From assembly GCA_014729205.1 (NCBI GenBank), contig WJKG01000025.1:1-5613 (forward strand): a stretch of DNA of 5,613 nucleotides, read 5' to 3'. Under the pieces are notes generated by a model. That model saw nothing but the letters and a program-made list of their open reading frames with translations, was not told where the DNA came from and made no database searches. The position numbers were made by a program, and so were the translations under genes. Within the stretch, counting starts at the first letter, position 1; every line of letters starts with the position of its first letter. Below are positions 5,449 through 5,613 of the stretch, piece by piece. The stretch comes from a candidate division GN15 bacterium. Lineage in GTDB: Bacteria; Zixibacteria; MSB-5A5; GN15; FEB-12.

Positions 5449-5613
5449 CTACTCCTTAGATCTCAAACGCTGCTTAAGTATCTTTCTCAGTTTGGTGCGC
5501 GCGATATGGAGGTTGGATCTTACAGTCGCCTCGGGGCATTCGAAGATCCGGGCGATTTCGGCCTTGCTGTACCCCTCGATGTCGTGCAATACGGCGGTTG
5601 CACGCTGTCGGGG
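5449..5613 (-). CDS. ECF sigma-70 factor, C-terminal region 4 only
   Basis: The last 54 residues of a sigma factor are visible; the start lies beyond position 5613. They form a sigma region 4 helix-turn-helix: PRQRATAVLHDIEG, then YSKAEIARIFECPEATVRSN (helix, turn, recognition helix) and LHIARTKLRKIL, ending in KQRLRSKE. This closely follows the usual PxxQR...GxSxxEIA...GTVxSRLxxARxxL pattern that recognises the -35 element. The recognition helix has ECPEATVRSNL where GTVRSRL is common, a mild variation. It is immediately upstream of the anti-sigma gene, the typical ECF arrangement. Neither the ECF group nor the signal can be determined from this fragment. Confidence 0.94.
   Translation of the reverse strand, partial: PRQRATAVLHDIEGYSKAEIARIFECPEATVRSNLHIARTKLRKILKQRLRSKE
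5452..5457 (-). promoter_or_regulatory. Anti-sigma ribosome binding site inside the sigma gene
   Basis: AAGGAG, the last two sense codons (Lys-Glu) of the sigma gene, lies 5 bases before the anti-sigma ATG, with the sigma stop TAG in between. Ribosomes ending the sigma gene can restart directly, which would keep the two proteins in proportion. Confidence 0.85.

Noticed and set aside
1..5613. CRISPR arrays, tRNA or rRNA genes, insertion-sequence ends, toxin-antitoxin pairs
   Set aside because: No spaced direct repeats, no cloverleaf-like or rRNA-like sequence and no transposase or toxin motif was found on reading both strands; genes cover nearly all of the window.

Overview
The window is a compact bacterial chromosome segment in which every supported gene lies on the minus strand, so it is best read from high to low coordinates. 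It holds two complete functional blocks and part of a third: (a) the end of an ECF sigma factor, its anti-sigma factor and a lipoprotein (5613 to 3992), closed by a strong hairpin at 3919-3955; (b) the deoxyribose/ribose phosphate salvage pair deoB-deoC (3873 to 2011); (c) a zinc-ribbon miniprotein, an archaemetzincin-family protein and a YprA-type (COG1205) DEAD/DEAH helicase (1908 to 1, helicase incomplete at the window edge).

The host is a bacterium: it has an ECF sigma factor, a bacterial lipoprotein signal with a lipobox, strong AAGGAG ribosome binding sites and bacterial-type deoB/deoC. An archaemetzincin homologue beside a COG1205 helicase, and moderately GC-rich sequence, would fit an uncultured FCB-group or Deltaproteobacteria-like lineage. 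That placement is inference only; no marker gene in the window fixes the phylum.

In block (a) the sigma stop, the anti-sigma start and the lipoprotein start are tightly spaced. The anti-sigma ribosome binding site is made from the last two codons of the sigma gene, so the two are probably translationally coupled. The anti-sigma protein has the usual N-terminal anti-sigma pattern and one membrane helix, but no cysteine at all, so it cannot be a zinc-binding (ZAS) anti-sigma. In block (b) DeoB interconverts pentose 1- and 5-phosphates and DeoC cleaves deoxyribose 5-phosphate, which together feed nucleoside sugars into central metabolism. deoB has no visible ribosome binding site and a -10-like box about 6-8 bases before its ATG, suggesting a leaderless transcript.

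Block (c) is the most unusual part. The archaemetzincin homologue keeps the family fold signatures and its four-cysteine structural zinc site, but the catalytic HExxH is HRxxH, the third zinc-ligand His is Glu and the Met-turn Met is Asn. It looks like a dedicated pseudoenzyme, sitting 3 bp after a small CxxC protein and 37 bp before a DNA helicase. No rRNA, tRNA, CRISPR array, insertion sequence or phage gene was seen, and there is no gene-free stretch over about 120 bases.
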